From the NCBI GenBank assembly GCA_934589155.1, contig CAKTNP010000005.1, positions 69,153 to 133,152 of the forward strand: a stretch of DNA of 64,000 nt, in the 5' to 3' direction. This document shows positions 44,247 to 52,871 of this stretch, in pieces. The notes under the pieces are model-generated. The model did not search any database and had not been told where the DNA came from. It saw nothing but the letters and a program-made list of their open reading frames with translations. The DNA is from an uncultured Oscillospiraceae bacterium. GTDB lineage: Bacteria; Bacillota; Clostridia; Oscillospirales; Oscillospiraceae. The position numbers and the translations under genes are program-made. How positions within the stretch are numbered: the stretch's first letter is position 1; the number at the start of each line of letters is the position of its first letter.

Positions 44247-45878
44247 TTATTCCGCAGAGATCAGGTAATAATACACAGGCTGGCCGCCGGGCAGGAGATT
44301 GATCTCCGCATTGGGGCAGATCTTGGTGAATACATCCGCCGCCTTCTGGGCCTGCTTTTCCGTGGTGTCGGCGCCGTAGAAGATGGTGACGAATTCCTTA
44401 CCCTCGTCCTGGACCTTCTGGGCCAGGTCTTTCACCAGACTCATAATGTCCCGGCTGGTGCCGAAGAGGGAACTGCCGTACATGGCCAGATAGTCCCCCT
44501 CGTGGATCTGGAACCCGTCAAAGTCGGAGTTCCGGGCGGCATAGGTGATCTGCATGGTGTCCACATTGCCCAGGGCATCGGTCATGGCGGCGATGTTATC
44601 CTCCTCGGAAGCATCGGGGTCAAAGCTCAAAAGGGCGGTAATGCCCTGGGGGATGGTTTTGGAGGGGATCACCACGATCTTCTTTTCCGTCAGGGATACG
44701 GCCTGCTCCGCGGCCATGATGATGTTTTTATTGTTGGGGAACACGAACACGGTCTCCGCCGGGACCTTGTTCACCGCAGTGAGAATGTCCTGGGTGGAGG
44801 GGTTCATGGTCTGGCCGCCGGAAATGAGGCCGTCGGCCCCCAGGTCCCGGAACACGGAGGCGATGCCGTCGCCCACGCAGACGGAGACTACGCCGAACTT
44901 CTTCTCCGGAGCGGCGATCTTGGGCTCCAGCTCCTGCTCGCTGAGGATCTTCTCCGTGTGCTGGAGCCGCATGTTTTCCACCTTCACCGTGACAAAGGAG
45001 CCGTATTTCAGGGCTTCCTGCATGGCGGTGCCGGGCTCGTTGGTGTGGACGTGGACCTTGATGATCTCGTCGTCGTCCACCAGCACCAGGCTATCGCCCA
45101 GGGTCTGGAGGAAGGCCCGCAGATCCTCGGGATCCTTGTCGTTTTCTCGGGAAACGACGAACTCCGTGCAGTAGGTGAAGCGGATGTCCTCGTCCTTAAA
45201 GTCGGAGAACTTGGCCTGTTCCTTGGGAACTTCCTCCTGGTCGGCCTCGGGAGCTACGATGTCCTCTCCCCGCAGGGCGGAGAGCATGGCCTCCAGCACC
45301 AGGAGCCAGCCCTTGCCGCCGGCATCGATGACGCCGGCCTTTTCCAGCACCGGATTCTGGTGGACCGTGTTGGCCAGGGCCACCTTGGCCTCCTCGATGG
45401 CGGCCTCCAGGACGAACTCAAAGTAGCTGTTCTCCCTGGCGGCGGCGTCGGCCTTGGCGGCAGCCAGCCGGGCCACGGTGAGAATGGTGCCCTCGGCGGG
45501 CTTCATGACGGCCTTGTACGCGGCGTCCACGCCGGTCTGCAGGGCCAGGGCCCAGAGCTCACCGTCGCAGGCCTCCCGGCCCTTCAGAGCCTTGGAAATG
45601 CCCCGAAACAGCAGGCTCAGAATAACGCCGGAGTTGCCCCGGGCGCCCCGGAGCATGGCGGAGGCGGCAATGGAGGCCGCCTTGCCCAGGTCCGGATCCT
45701 CGGCCTTTTTGAGGTCCGTTACGGCAGAGCCGATGGTCATGGACATATTGGTACCGGTATCTCCGTCGGGGACGGGGAACACGTTCAGTTCGTTGATCGC
45801 TTGCTTATTGATCTCAATCGAGGCGGCCGCGCTGATGATCAGTCTGCGAAAATCGGCCCCGTTAATGGTTTGCCTCAT
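44247..45878 (-). CDS. fakA: Fatty acid kinase catalytic subunit FakA (DAK2/YloV family)
   Basis: ATP-dependent kinase that phosphorylates fatty acids bound to FakB (DegV-type) proteins, feeding them into phospholipid synthesis. The 543-residue protein has an N-terminal DAK2 (DhaL) domain with FPVPDGDTGTNMSMT near residue 35 and GARGNSGVILSLLF near 95, then a central domain and a C-terminal YloV domain. No fakB is next to it. It lies 51 bp downstream of the Asp23 gene yloU, the usual yloU-yloV pair. Confidence 0.94.
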   Translation of the reverse strand: MRQTINGADFRRLIISAAASIEINKQAINELNVFPVPDGDTGTNMSMTIGSAVTDLKKAEDPDLGKAASIAASAMLRGARGNSGVILSLLFRGISKALKGREACDGELWALALQTGVDAAYKAVMKPAEGTILTVARLAAAKADAAARENSYFEFVLEAAIEEAKVALANTVHQNPVLEKAGVIDAGGKGWLLVLEAMLSALRGEDIVAPEADQEEVPKEQAKFSDFKDEDIRFTYCTEFVVSRENDKDPEDLRAFLQTLGDSLVLVDDDEIIKVHVHTNEPGTAMQEALKYGSFVTVKVENMRLQHTEKILSEQELEPKIAAPEKKFGVVSVCVGDGIASVFRDLGADGLISGGQTMNPSTQDILTAVNKVPAETVFVFPNNKNIIMAAEQAVSLTEKKIVVIPSKTIPQGITALLSFDPDASEEDNIAAMTDALGNVDTMQITYAARNSDFDGFQIHEGDYLAMYGSSLFGTSRDIMSLVKDLAQKVQDEGKEFVTIFYGADTTEKQAQKAADVFTKICPNAEINLLPGGQPVYYYLISAE

Positions 45879-45928
45879 GTAGCGATTTACACCTCCGTAA
45901 TTGGGTCAGACCCAATGTGTTTTGGGAA

Positions 45929-46282
45929 TTACCCAATCATCATGGAATCGACAAAAACATTGACGGCACGGACCTCCGTACCGGTGCATTTGGTGACGAC
46001 ATAGCGGACCTCGGAAATAATGGAGGAGCAGACCGCCGTCAAATTCACACCATGATCCACCATAATGTGCAGATCGATGGAAATGGAATCGTCATCGTGG
46101 AAGGTAACGAGCACACCCTTGCTGGCGGACTCTTTCCGGAGCAGATGCACCAGACCGTCGGTCATGGACCGGACGGCCATGCCCTTTACGCCAAAGCAGT
46201 TGGTGGCGGCGGTGCCTGCGATGTTGGTGTAAACGCTGGCGCCAATGGAAACGGTACCCTTTTCTGTCGTCTGACGAATCAT
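45929..46282 (-). CDS. yloU: Asp23/Gls24 family alkaline-shock-type protein
   Basis: A 117-residue protein with the Asp23 family fold, including KGMAVRSMTDGLVHLL, ISIDLHIMVDHGVNLTAVCSSIISEVRYVV and a terminal VNVFVDSM. Related proteins are membrane-anchored cell-envelope stress factors; in the YloU branch the role is unknown. The start at 46282 follows GGAGGTCAC. It is in an operon with fakA. Confidence 0.9.
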   Translation of the reverse strand: MIRQTTEKGTVSIGASVYTNIAGTAATNCFGVKGMAVRSMTDGLVHLLRKESASKGVLVTFHDDDSISIDLHIMVDHGVNLTAVCSSIISEVRYVVTKCTGTEVRAVNVFVDSMMIG

Positions 46283-46385
46283 ATAGTGACCTCCTTCACG
46301 CCGGCACGCCGGCAGTATAAGGACCCGGGGGTCCCGGTGTGATATTTCCCGGAAAAACCGGGCGGCCCGAAGCCGGACCACCCTT

Positions 46386-46414
46386 AGTTTACCGCAAACG
46401 GGGAAAAATCACAA
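46386..46414 (-). promoter_or_regulatory. Promoter for yloU-fakA
   Basis: On the minus strand TTGTGA and TAAACT are 17 bp apart, giving a leader of about 95 bases that contains the hairpin GCCGGC-type repeat near 46305-46315. Confidence 0.65.
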
Positions 46415-46440
46415 GAGATTTTTGGAATGGCAGGGAAGAC

Positions 46441-48006
46441 TCAGATCATGCTCTTTTCCCAGCAGTCGGGAGCCGTAAGGCCCATCATCTTCACCACGGT
46501 GGGTGCCACGTTGGCCAGGCCGTAGGCGCCGGGCTGGATCTCATAGTGGTTGTCGGGATCCCAGATAATGAAGGGAACGGGGTTCAGGCTGTGGGCGGTA
46601 CGGACGGAAGTCTTGCCCTTCTTGGTCTCCAGCATCTGGTCGGCGTTGCCGTGGTCGGCGGTGACAAGGACGGTGTAGCCGTACTTCTTGGCGGCAACCA
46701 GGATCTGGGAAAGGCCATTGTCCACGCACTCCATGGCGTAGATCACGGCATCCAGCACGCCGGTGTGGCCCACCATGTCGCCGTTAGGGTAGTTGCACCG
46801 CAGGAACTGATACTTGCCGGAGGCCATGGCGGCAACCATATGCTCCGTGATTTCCTTGGACTTCATGGCAGGAGCCTGCTCAAAGGGAATAACGTCGGAG
46901 GGGATCTCCTCATAATCCTCCAGCTCGGGATCCACCTTGCCGGAGCGGTTGCCGTTCCAGAAATAGGTCACATGGCCGTATTTCTGGGTCTCGGACAGGG
47001 CGTACTCATGGACGCCGGCGGCGCAGAGGACCTCGGTCAGGGTGTTCTTAATGACGGGGGGCTGGACCAGATAATGCTGCGGAATTTTTAGATCGCCGTC
47101 GTATTCCAGCATGCCGGCAAACTTCACGCCGGTGTAGTCGCCCCGGTCGAATTTGTCGAAATCCTTCCGGTCAAAGGCCAGGGAGATCTCCTGGGCCCGG
47201 TCGCCCCGGAAGTTGTACAGCACCACGCTGTCGCCGTTGGCGATCTTGGCCAGAGGAGCGCCGTTCCGCTCCACCACGAAGGCGGGCAGATCCTGGTCGA
47301 TGCAGCCGGTCTCGGCCCGGTAGGTCTCGATGGCCTCCTTGGCGGAGGAGAACAACCGGCCTTGGCCCTGCACATGGGTCCGCCAGCCGGCTTCTACCAT
47401 GGACCAGTTGGCCTCATAGCGGTCCATGGTGATCTTCATACGGCCGCCGCCGGAGGCAATGGCGTAGTCATAGCCGGGCTCGTTCAGCTCGGCGAGGACC
47501 GCTTCCAGCTGGGCCACATAGTCCAGGGCGGAGGTGGCGGGCACATCACGGCCGTCCAGCAGGATATGGCAGTAGGCCTTTTTCACGCCCTCGGCCTTGG
47601 CCTCTTTCAGAAGGGCGATCAGGTGGCTGATGTTGGAGTGGACATTGCCGTCGGACAGCAGGCCCAGGAAGTGAAAAGCGTGGCCGCCCTCTGTGCAGTT
47701 GTTGACCAGGTCCTTCCAGGTCTCGGACCGGTAGATGGCGCCGGACTGGATGGACTCGGCAACCAGCTTGGCACCCTGAGAGTAGATCTGGCCGCAGCCC
47801 AGGGCGTTGTGGCCGACCTCGGAGTTGCCCATGTCGTCGTCGGTGGGCAGGCCGACGGCGGTGCCGTGGGCCTTCAGCCAAGTCATGGGGCAAGTTGCCA
47901 TCAGGTTGTCCAGGGTGGGGGTTTTGGCCTGGGCGACAGCGTCGCCGGGGCCGCCGTCACCGCGGCCCACACCGTCCATAATGACAAGAACAATAGGTTT
48001 TTTCAT
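46441..48006 (-). CDS. gpmI: 2,3-bisphosphoglycerate-independent phosphoglycerate mutase
   Basis: Manganese-dependent interconversion of 3- and 2-phosphoglycerate in glycolysis; an alkaline-phosphatase-fold enzyme of 521 aa. Seen are the N-terminal metal motif LVIMDGVG, the phosphoserine site DDDMGNSEVGHNALG near residue 58, LLDGRDVPATSALDY, the FRGDRAQEIS region, and the C-terminal VTADHGNADQML metal ligands. It is full-length. There is a TATAAT on the minus strand near 48060, but its -35 is weak. The same upstream gap holds a hairpin at about 48119-48152. Confidence 0.95.
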   Translation of the reverse strand: MKKPIVLVIMDGVGRGDGGPGDAVAQAKTPTLDNLMATCPMTWLKAHGTAVGLPTDDDMGNSEVGHNALGCGQIYSQGAKLVAESIQSGAIYRSETWKDLVNNCTEGGHAFHFLGLLSDGNVHSNISHLIALLKEAKAEGVKKAYCHILLDGRDVPATSALDYVAQLEAVLAELNEPGYDYAIASGGGRMKITMDRYEANWSMVEAGWRTHVQGQGRLFSSAKEAIETYRAETGCIDQDLPAFVVERNGAPLAKIANGDSVVLYNFRGDRAQEISLAFDRKDFDKFDRGDYTGVKFAGMLEYDGDLKIPQHYLVQPPVIKNTLTEVLCAAGVHEYALSETQKYGHVTYFWNGNRSGKVDPELEDYEEIPSDVIPFEQAPAMKSKEITEHMVAAMASGKYQFLRCNYPNGDMVGHTGVLDAVIYAMECVDNGLSQILVAAKKYGYTVLVTADHGNADQMLETKKGKTSVRTAHSLNPVPFIIWDPDNHYEIQPGAYGLANVAPTVVKMMGLTAPDCWEKSMI

Positions 48007-48118
48007 AAGGATCTCTCCTCCTAAAGCTGAATTTCGCTTGAAAGTGATTTTTAACCATATTATATTACATCATTTTTCGGGAAAGTACAACAGGAAAAGG
48101 AAAAATTCGTGATAACAG

Positions 48119-48152
48119 CAAAGAAGCCCCCGGGATTCGGGGACTTCTTTGA
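48119..48152 (-). terminator. Hairpin in the recG-gpmI gap
   Basis: AAAGAAG and CTTCTTT flank CCCCCGGG/CGGGG pairing. It lies downstream of recG on the minus strand, with only a short T run, so it is a weak terminator candidate. The rest of 48007-48223 holds the gpmI leader and nothing else I can name. Confidence 0.45.
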
Positions 48153-48223
48153 AAAAATTGTCGTTTTTAGGGGAGGATCCCAGAATTTTGAAAGGACTTT
48201 TTCGACGAAAACCGGCAGGTTTT

Positions 48224-50263
48224 TCAGTTCAAAAAGGCTCCGTTTCGAGAAAAAAGCATTCGGATCCGTTCAAAAAGGGCCTCGCCGCCCACGGCTCCGG
48301 CCTCCAGCCAGGCCCGGGACGCCTCCTGGGCCTGCTTCAAGGTGTCCAGATCCAGGTTCAGGCTGGCTACCCGGAAGGCAGGCAGGCCGTGCTGGCGGCT
48401 GCCCAGAAGATCCCCGGGGCCCCGGAGCTTCAGGTCCTCGTCGGCAATGCGGAAGCCGTCACAGGTTGCACACAGGGCTTTCAGCCGGGCCCGGGTCTCC
48501 GGGTTCCGGTTGTCCGACACCAAGACGCAGAAGCTCTTGGCCTTGCCCCGGCCCACCCGGCCCCGGAGTTGGTGGAGCTGGCTGAGACCAAAGCGGTCCG
48601 CATCCTCAATGACCATCAAGGTGGCGTTGGGCATGTCCACCCCTACCTCAATGACGGTGGTGGCCACCAGAATATCCAGGTCCCCCCGGGAGAAGGCGGC
48701 CATGACGGCTTCCTTCTGGGAGCCCTTCATCTGGCCGTGGAGCAGGCCCACCCGCAGGTCCGGAAACGCGGCCTGCTGCAGGGTCTGCGCCCAAACCTCG
48801 GCGGACTTTACGGACTCGGTGTCGCTTTCTTCCACGGCGGGGCAGACGATATAGCACTGATGGCCCTCCGACACCTGCCTGCGGATGAAGCCGTTGAGCC
48901 GGGCCCGGTAGCTTTCCCCCACCAGGAAGGTGTCCACCGGCTCCCGGCCGGGGGGCAGCTCATCCAGGACGGAGATCTCCAGGTCCCCGTAGAGGATCAG
49001 GGTCAGGGTCCGGGGAATGGGGGTGGCGGACATGACCAGGACGTGGCAGTCCTTTCCCTTTTCCGACAGGGCTCCCCGCTGGGCCACGCCGAAGCGGTGC
49101 TGTTCGTCGGTGACGACCAGGCTCAGGTCCCGGAACACCGTGGCCTCCGTCAAAAGGGCGTGGGTGCCAACGGCGATTTGGGCGGTGCCCTCTGCCAGGG
49201 CCTGCCGGGCGGCGGCCTTGGCCTTGGGAGAAAGGGAGCCGGTCAGCAGCACGCAGGGAAGGCCCAGAGCCCGGAACAGAGGCTCCAGAGAGGCGAAGTG
49301 CTGCTCCGCCAGAATTTCCGTGGGGGCCATGAGGGCGGCCTGGTGGGCGTTTTTGGCGGCCAGGTACAGGGCGGCGGCGGCCACCATGGTCTTGCCGCTG
49401 CCCACGTCCCCCTGGACCAGCCGGTTCATGGGGACCCCCCTTTGCAGGTCCCGGCAGATTTCCTCCACGGCCCGGTTCTGGGCCCCCGTGAGCCGGAAGG
49501 GCAGAAGATCCAGGAAGGGGGACGGGTCCGCGTCGGCATAGGGGGCCACCCGCTGCCCCTCCCGCTGGGCCCGGAGCAGGCTCAGGCCCGCGGAGAACAG
49601 GAAAAATTCCTCAAACACCAGCCGCCGACGGGCCCGGGCCAGCCGGTCCCAGTCCCTGGGGCTGTGGATCTCCCAATAGGCCGTAAGGCCCTCCATGAGA
49701 TCATAGTCCCGGCGGATCCCCTGCGGCAGGAGCTCCGGCAGCTCGCTGCCGCATTCTTCCAAGGCGGTGCGGACGGCCTTGCCCACGGCGGCGCTGGTGA
49801 GGCCCGCCGTCAGAGGGTACACGGGCAAAATCCGGCGGGTCAGGACCCCGGCCTTCTCCGGAGACTCGAACACGGGATTGACCATGTTGTAGCCGATGAA
49901 ATCCCCGGAGGTCTTGCCGTAGAAAATATAGTCTTCCCCATAGCGCAGAGAGGAGGCCGCGTAGGCCTGGTTGAAAAAGGTAAGATTCAGCCGGGCGGAG
50001 TGGTCGCTGACCTGGACCTTGGTAATGTCCATGCCCTTGCGGATGTGATGGGTCAGGGGGGCCTGGGTCACGGTGGCCCGGAAGCAGGCGGGCTGGTCCA
50101 CCGTCAGCTCCGCAATGGGGATGAGCTTTGTCCTGTCCTCATACTCCCGGGGGAAGTGATACAGAAGGTCCCGGACGGTGGAGATCCCCAGGGCGGCAAA
50201 GAGCTTGGCCTTGGCCGGGCCGATGCCCTTCAGGGCGGTGATATTGTCATCCAGATGCGCCAA
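48224..50263 (-). CDS. recG: ATP-dependent DNA helicase RecG
   Basis: Branch-migrating helicase that processes stalled forks and recombination intermediates. The 679-residue protein has the N-terminal wedge domain (starts with the HhH-like ITALKGIGPAKAKLFAALGI, then an OB fold), Walker A GDVGSGKTMVAAAAL near 290, the DEQH box VTDEQHRFG, the SATPIPRTL motif and the C-terminal helicase motifs ATTVIEVGVDMPNA and QLRGRVGRG. Length is typical. Downstream of rpsT on the same strand but separated from it by a terminator. Confidence 0.97.
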   Translation of the reverse strand: MAHLDDNITALKGIGPAKAKLFAALGISTVRDLLYHFPREYEDRTKLIPIAELTVDQPACFRATVTQAPLTHHIRKGMDITKVQVSDHSARLNLTFFNQAYAASSLRYGEDYIFYGKTSGDFIGYNMVNPVFESPEKAGVLTRRILPVYPLTAGLTSAAVGKAVRTALEECGSELPELLPQGIRRDYDLMEGLTAYWEIHSPRDWDRLARARRRLVFEEFFLFSAGLSLLRAQREGQRVAPYADADPSPFLDLLPFRLTGAQNRAVEEICRDLQRGVPMNRLVQGDVGSGKTMVAAAALYLAAKNAHQAALMAPTEILAEQHFASLEPLFRALGLPCVLLTGSLSPKAKAAARQALAEGTAQIAVGTHALLTEATVFRDLSLVVTDEQHRFGVAQRGALSEKGKDCHVLVMSATPIPRTLTLILYGDLEISVLDELPPGREPVDTFLVGESYRARLNGFIRRQVSEGHQCYIVCPAVEESDTESVKSAEVWAQTLQQAAFPDLRVGLLHGQMKGSQKEAVMAAFSRGDLDILVATTVIEVGVDMPNATLMVIEDADRFGLSQLHQLRGRVGRGKAKSFCVLVSDNRNPETRARLKALCATCDGFRIADEDLKLRGPGDLLGSRQHGLPAFRVASLNLDLDTLKQAQEASRAWLEAGAVGGEALFERIRMLFSRNGAFLN

Positions 50264-50292
50264 AACGGAGCCTCCTTTCCCAAATGGGTATG

Positions 50293-50321
50293 AAAAAACT
50301 CCCGCCGGGACCCGGTGGGAG
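50293..50321 (-). terminator. Terminator after rpsT
   Basis: CTCCCGCCGGG pairs with CCCGGTGGGAG (one G-T pair), then TTTTTT on the minus strand. Confidence 0.9.
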
Positions 50322-50339
50322 CTGTTTTCAAAGAATTTC

Positions 50340-50603
50340 TCAGGCCAGCTTATTCAGCTTCAGGGTCATGCTGCTCTTCTTCCGGGCAGCGGTGTTCTTG
50401 TGCAGAATGCCCTTGTTGACAGCCTGGTCAACGGACTTGACGGCGGTCTTGTAGGCGGCGCTGGCCTCCTCCTGGCTGCCGGCGGCAACTGCGGCCTCGA
50501 ACTTCTTGATGATGGTCTTCAACTCAGACTTTTCGGCCTTGTTCTTCTCATAAGCGGCCTTGGAGATCAGAACTCTCTTCTTCGCGGACTTAATGTTCGG
50601 CAT
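50340..50603 (-). CDS. rpsT: 30S ribosomal protein S20
   Basis: An 87-residue Lys/Ala-rich helical protein, starting MPNIKSAKKRVLISKAAYEKNKAEKSELKT and ending KSSMTLKLNKLA, as is typical of S20. A GGAGGTGTAA site precedes the ATG. It is divergent from gpr, the common Firmicute neighbour, and has its own promoter and terminator. Confidence 0.97.
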   Translation of the reverse strand: MPNIKSAKKRVLISKAAYEKNKAEKSELKTIIKKFEAAVAAGSQEEASAAYKTAVKSVDQAVNKGILHKNTAARKKSSMTLKLNKLA

Positions 50604-50663
50604 GGGTTACACCTCCTCCATCAAATCTGCCCATGGGCAGACGATATCCTCATGCAGAAACAC

Positions 50664-50692
50664 ATTATAGCGGAATCCTCCCGTAAAATCAA
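50664..50692 (-). promoter_or_regulatory. Promoter for rpsT
   Basis: On the minus strand TTGATT and TATAAT are 17 bp apart, about 60 bp before the start codon. Confidence 0.8.
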
Positions 50693-50781
50693 TAGCAATT
50701 TTCTAAAAAATTTGCGCAGGAGGGGACTTTTTTTGCATAAGCGCAGGCCTTGCGCAGAAAATACGGGAGGAGGTGCTGCAA

Positions 50782-51612
50782 TTGAGCAGACGAACGGACC
50801 TGGCCATGGAGGCCGAGAGCCTGTGGCGGAGAAGCGCGGGCCGGACCTCGGCCCTGGAAGGGGTCAAGGCCGAAAGCCGGGAGGAGCAGGGGCTGACCCT
50901 GACCCGGGTGGAGATCCTGGACGAGGAGGGGGAAAAGGCCCTGGGCAAGCCCCGGGGGACCTATGTGACCCTGGAGGCGGCGGAGCTGGACCGGCGGGGG
51001 CCGGAGGCGGCGGAGCTTCTGGGCCGGGAGCTGAGGGCTCTTCTGAACCTGGGACCCGGGGACCGGGTCCTGGTGGTGGGACTGGGGAACCGGGAAATCA
51101 CCCCAGACAGGATCGGCCCGGACACCGCCGGGCAGATCCTGGTGACGGCCCACCTGAAAGAGCAGATGCCGGAGCTCTTCGGGGAAATTCGTTCGGTCTA
51201 TGCCCTGACCCCCGGGGTCCTGGGGACCACGGGGCTGGAAAGCGCCCACCTGGTGGCCGCGGCGGCGGAGCGGGCGCGGCCGGATCGGATCCTGGCGGTG
51301 GACGCCCTGGCGGCGGGGAGCCGGGAAAGACTGTGCCGTACCGTGCAGCTGACGGACGCGGGCATCGTGCCCGGCTCCGGGGTGGGCAACGGCCGGGCGG
51401 AGCTGTCCCGCCGGGTCCTGGGGGTGCCGGTCTGCGCCCTGGGGGTGCCCACGGTCATGGACGGGGGCCGGAGGGGGGAGGAGCCCATGATGGTGACGCC
51501 CCGGGACATTGACGCCAGAGTTCGGCGGTTTTCCCATCTTTTGGCCGCGGGGATCCACCGGGCCCTGTTTCCGGAGTGGAGCAGTGATGAAATTGCACAA
51601 CTGCGGAATTAG
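50782..51612 (+). CDS. gpr: GPR endopeptidase (germination protease)
   Basis: Protease made in the forespore that degrades small acid-soluble spore proteins on germination. The 276-residue protein keeps the N-terminal RRTDLAMEAESLW, the autoprocessing/cleavage-site-like segment; then VLVVGLGNREITPDRIGP, LTPGVLGTTGLESAHLV, AVDALAAGS, the TDAGIVPGSGVGNGR motif and VPTVMDGG. I choose TTG 50782 because AGGAGG lies 8 bases upstream; GTG 50773 overlaps that site. It indicates that the organism can form spores. No clear sigma-G promoter was identified. Confidence 0.93.
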   Translation: MSRRTDLAMEAESLWRRSAGRTSALEGVKAESREEQGLTLTRVEILDEEGEKALGKPRGTYVTLEAAELDRRGPEAAELLGRELRALLNLGPGDRVLVVGLGNREITPDRIGPDTAGQILVTAHLKEQMPELFGEIRSVYALTPGVLGTTGLESAHLVAAAAERARPDRILAVDALAAGSRERLCRTVQLTDAGIVPGSGVGNGRAELSRRVLGVPVCALGVPTVMDGGRRGEEPMMVTPRDIDARVRRFSHLLAAGIHRALFPEWSSDEIAQLRN

Positions 51613-51674
51613 TCGAAAAAGGATTATGTTAACCTCGTATGCAAAAAAGCGAGTTGTGCACAGAAAGCACAGGC

Positions 51675-51767
51675 TGTGGACAAGCCTGTGGATATTGTGC
51701 ATAACTTCGGTTTATCCACAGGCTGACCCGGTTTTTCCAACGGATCCCCGGGGGAGGCTGTGCATAA
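51675..51767. promoter_or_regulatory. Cluster of DnaA boxes
   Basis: Three exact TTATNCACA boxes lie within 72 bp: 51696-51704 (minus), 51712-51720 (plus) and 51759-51767 (minus). Two 8-of-9 matches precede them at 51675-51683 and 51687-51695, both on the minus strand. Flanks are AT-rich compared with the surrounding genome. No dnaA or dnaN gene is in the window. Confidence 0.75.
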
Positions 51768-51970
51768 GAAAGTGAATATTTTTCGCCCTTTCCCGACGAA
51801 GAACAAAATTACGTCTACGGGGCAGCGGCGGCTCCTGCCGAAAAAGCCGGGAGGAATCCCGGGAATTTCTCCCGAAAATCCGGGGATCCCGGCGGGAAAG
51901 AAGGAAGGAAGGGGGCCAAAGGCCCTCTCCTTTTGTGAAAAACTACGAAAGGCACAGGAGGGGCCGGGGG

Positions 51971-51999
51971 GTATCAAAGGGAAATTCCGGGTAATACTT
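51971..51999 (+). promoter_or_regulatory. Possible sigma-F-type promoter for sigG
   Basis: GTATC (51971-51975) and GGTAATACTT (51990-51999) resemble the forespore sigma-F consensus GYATA and GGNNANANTR, with one mismatch each and a 14-bp spacer. In Bacillus sigG is under sigma-F control. It is a weak call by eye. Confidence 0.35.
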
Positions 52000-52038
52000 C
52001 TAGGGAACCGGGCTCCGCCCGGCAAAGGAGGCCAATCC

Positions 52039-52818
52039 ATGCAGGGAAAAGTAGAGATCTGCGGCGTGAACACGGCAAAGCTCAAGACCCTGGGCAGCGG
52101 GGAGATGCGGGAGCTTCTGATCCGGTCCCGGGCGGGAGACCGGGAGGCCCGGGAAAAACTCATCGAGGGGAACCTGCGGCTGGTGCTGTCGGTGATCCAG
52201 CGGTTTTCCTCCCGGGGGGAGAATCCCGACGATCTGTTTCAGGTGGGCTGCATCGGCCTTCTCAAGGCCATCGCCAACTTTGATCCCAGCCGGGAGGTGA
52301 AGTTTTCCACCTACGGCGTGCCCCTCATCGCCGGGGAGATCCGCCGGTATCTCCGGGACAACAGCGCCATCCGGGTCAGCCGGTCCCTGCGGGACACGGC
52401 CTATCGGGTCTTGCAATGCAGGGAGGCCATGGTGGCCGAGCAGGGGAAGGAGCCCACCCTGGAGGAGGTGGCCCGGCGGCTGGAGCTGCCTCTGTCCGAG
52501 GTGACGGCGGCCATGGACGCGGTGACGGCACCGGTGTCTCTCTATGAGCCGGTATATTCCGACGGCGGGGATCCCCTGACCGTCATGGACCAGGTCCGGG
52601 ACTGCAAGAACACCGACGAGAGCTGGATCGAGCGCATTGCCCTGCGGGAGGCCTATCAAACCCTGAGCCCCCGGGAAAAGCAGATCCTGTTCCTGCGGTT
52701 CTTCGACGGGCGGACCCAGGTGGAGGTGGCCGGGGAGATCGGCATCAGCCAGGCCCAGGTGTCCCGGCTGGAAAAGGGTGCCATCCGGTCCATCCGTTCC
52801 TCTATTTTGGGGTCATAA
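52039..52818 (+). CDS. sigG: Late forespore sigma factor SigG
   Basis: Sporulation sigma factor for late forespore genes, 259 aa, the same size as Bacillus SigG. It begins MQGKVEICGVNTAKLKTL, a SigG hallmark. It continues with NLRLVLSVIQRFSSRGENPDDLFQVGCIGL, KFSTYGVPLIAGEIRRYLRD, IRVSRSLRDTAYRVL, a VSLYEPVYSDGGDPLTVMDQ region and region 4 EIGISQAQVSRLEKGAI. ATG 52039 has AAAGGAGG eight bases upstream. gpr just upstream is a typical SigG-dependent gene. The spoIIG genes that often precede sigG are not here. Confidence 0.95.
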   Translation: MQGKVEICGVNTAKLKTLGSGEMRELLIRSRAGDREAREKLIEGNLRLVLSVIQRFSSRGENPDDLFQVGCIGLLKAIANFDPSREVKFSTYGVPLIAGEIRRYLRDNSAIRVSRSLRDTAYRVLQCREAMVAEQGKEPTLEEVARRLELPLSEVTAAMDAVTAPVSLYEPVYSDGGDPLTVMDQVRDCKNTDESWIERIALREAYQTLSPREKQILFLRFFDGRTQVEVAGEIGISQAQVSRLEKGAIRSIRSSILGS

Positions 52819-52871
52819 GGGGTCGGGCCGCCGCATAGGCTGTTCCCAGGCTAAGGTAGGAGGGATCCGGC

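Larger units (their letters stand above)
51613..52038 (+). other. 426-bp intergenic region between gpr and sigG
   Basis: The left part (51613-51812) is AT-richer and contains the DnaA-box cluster. The right part (51813-52038) is GC-rich with several small inverted repeats, for example CCGGGAGG/CTCCCGG near 51848-51877 and GGGGGCC/GGCCCTC followed by CCTTTT near 51913-51933, a possible terminator for gpr, and CCGGGC/GCCCGG near 52007-52022. An open frame running through it from 51760 into sigG lacks any family similarity before residue 94 and is not called. Confidence 0.6.

Noticed and set aside
48149..50293. 714-codon plus-strand frame opposite recG
   Set aside because: RecG on the other strand is complete with all helicase motifs, so this is a shadow frame.
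51509..51775. Small plus-strand frame across the gpr end and DnaA boxes
   Set aside because: It overlaps gpr in another frame, has no ribosome site and is rich in unrelated residues.
51613..51812. Chromosomal replication origin
   Set aside because: The DnaA boxes are real, but there is no dnaA, dnaN or rpmH nearby and I see no clear DnaA-trio or unwinding element. I report it as a DnaA-box cluster only.
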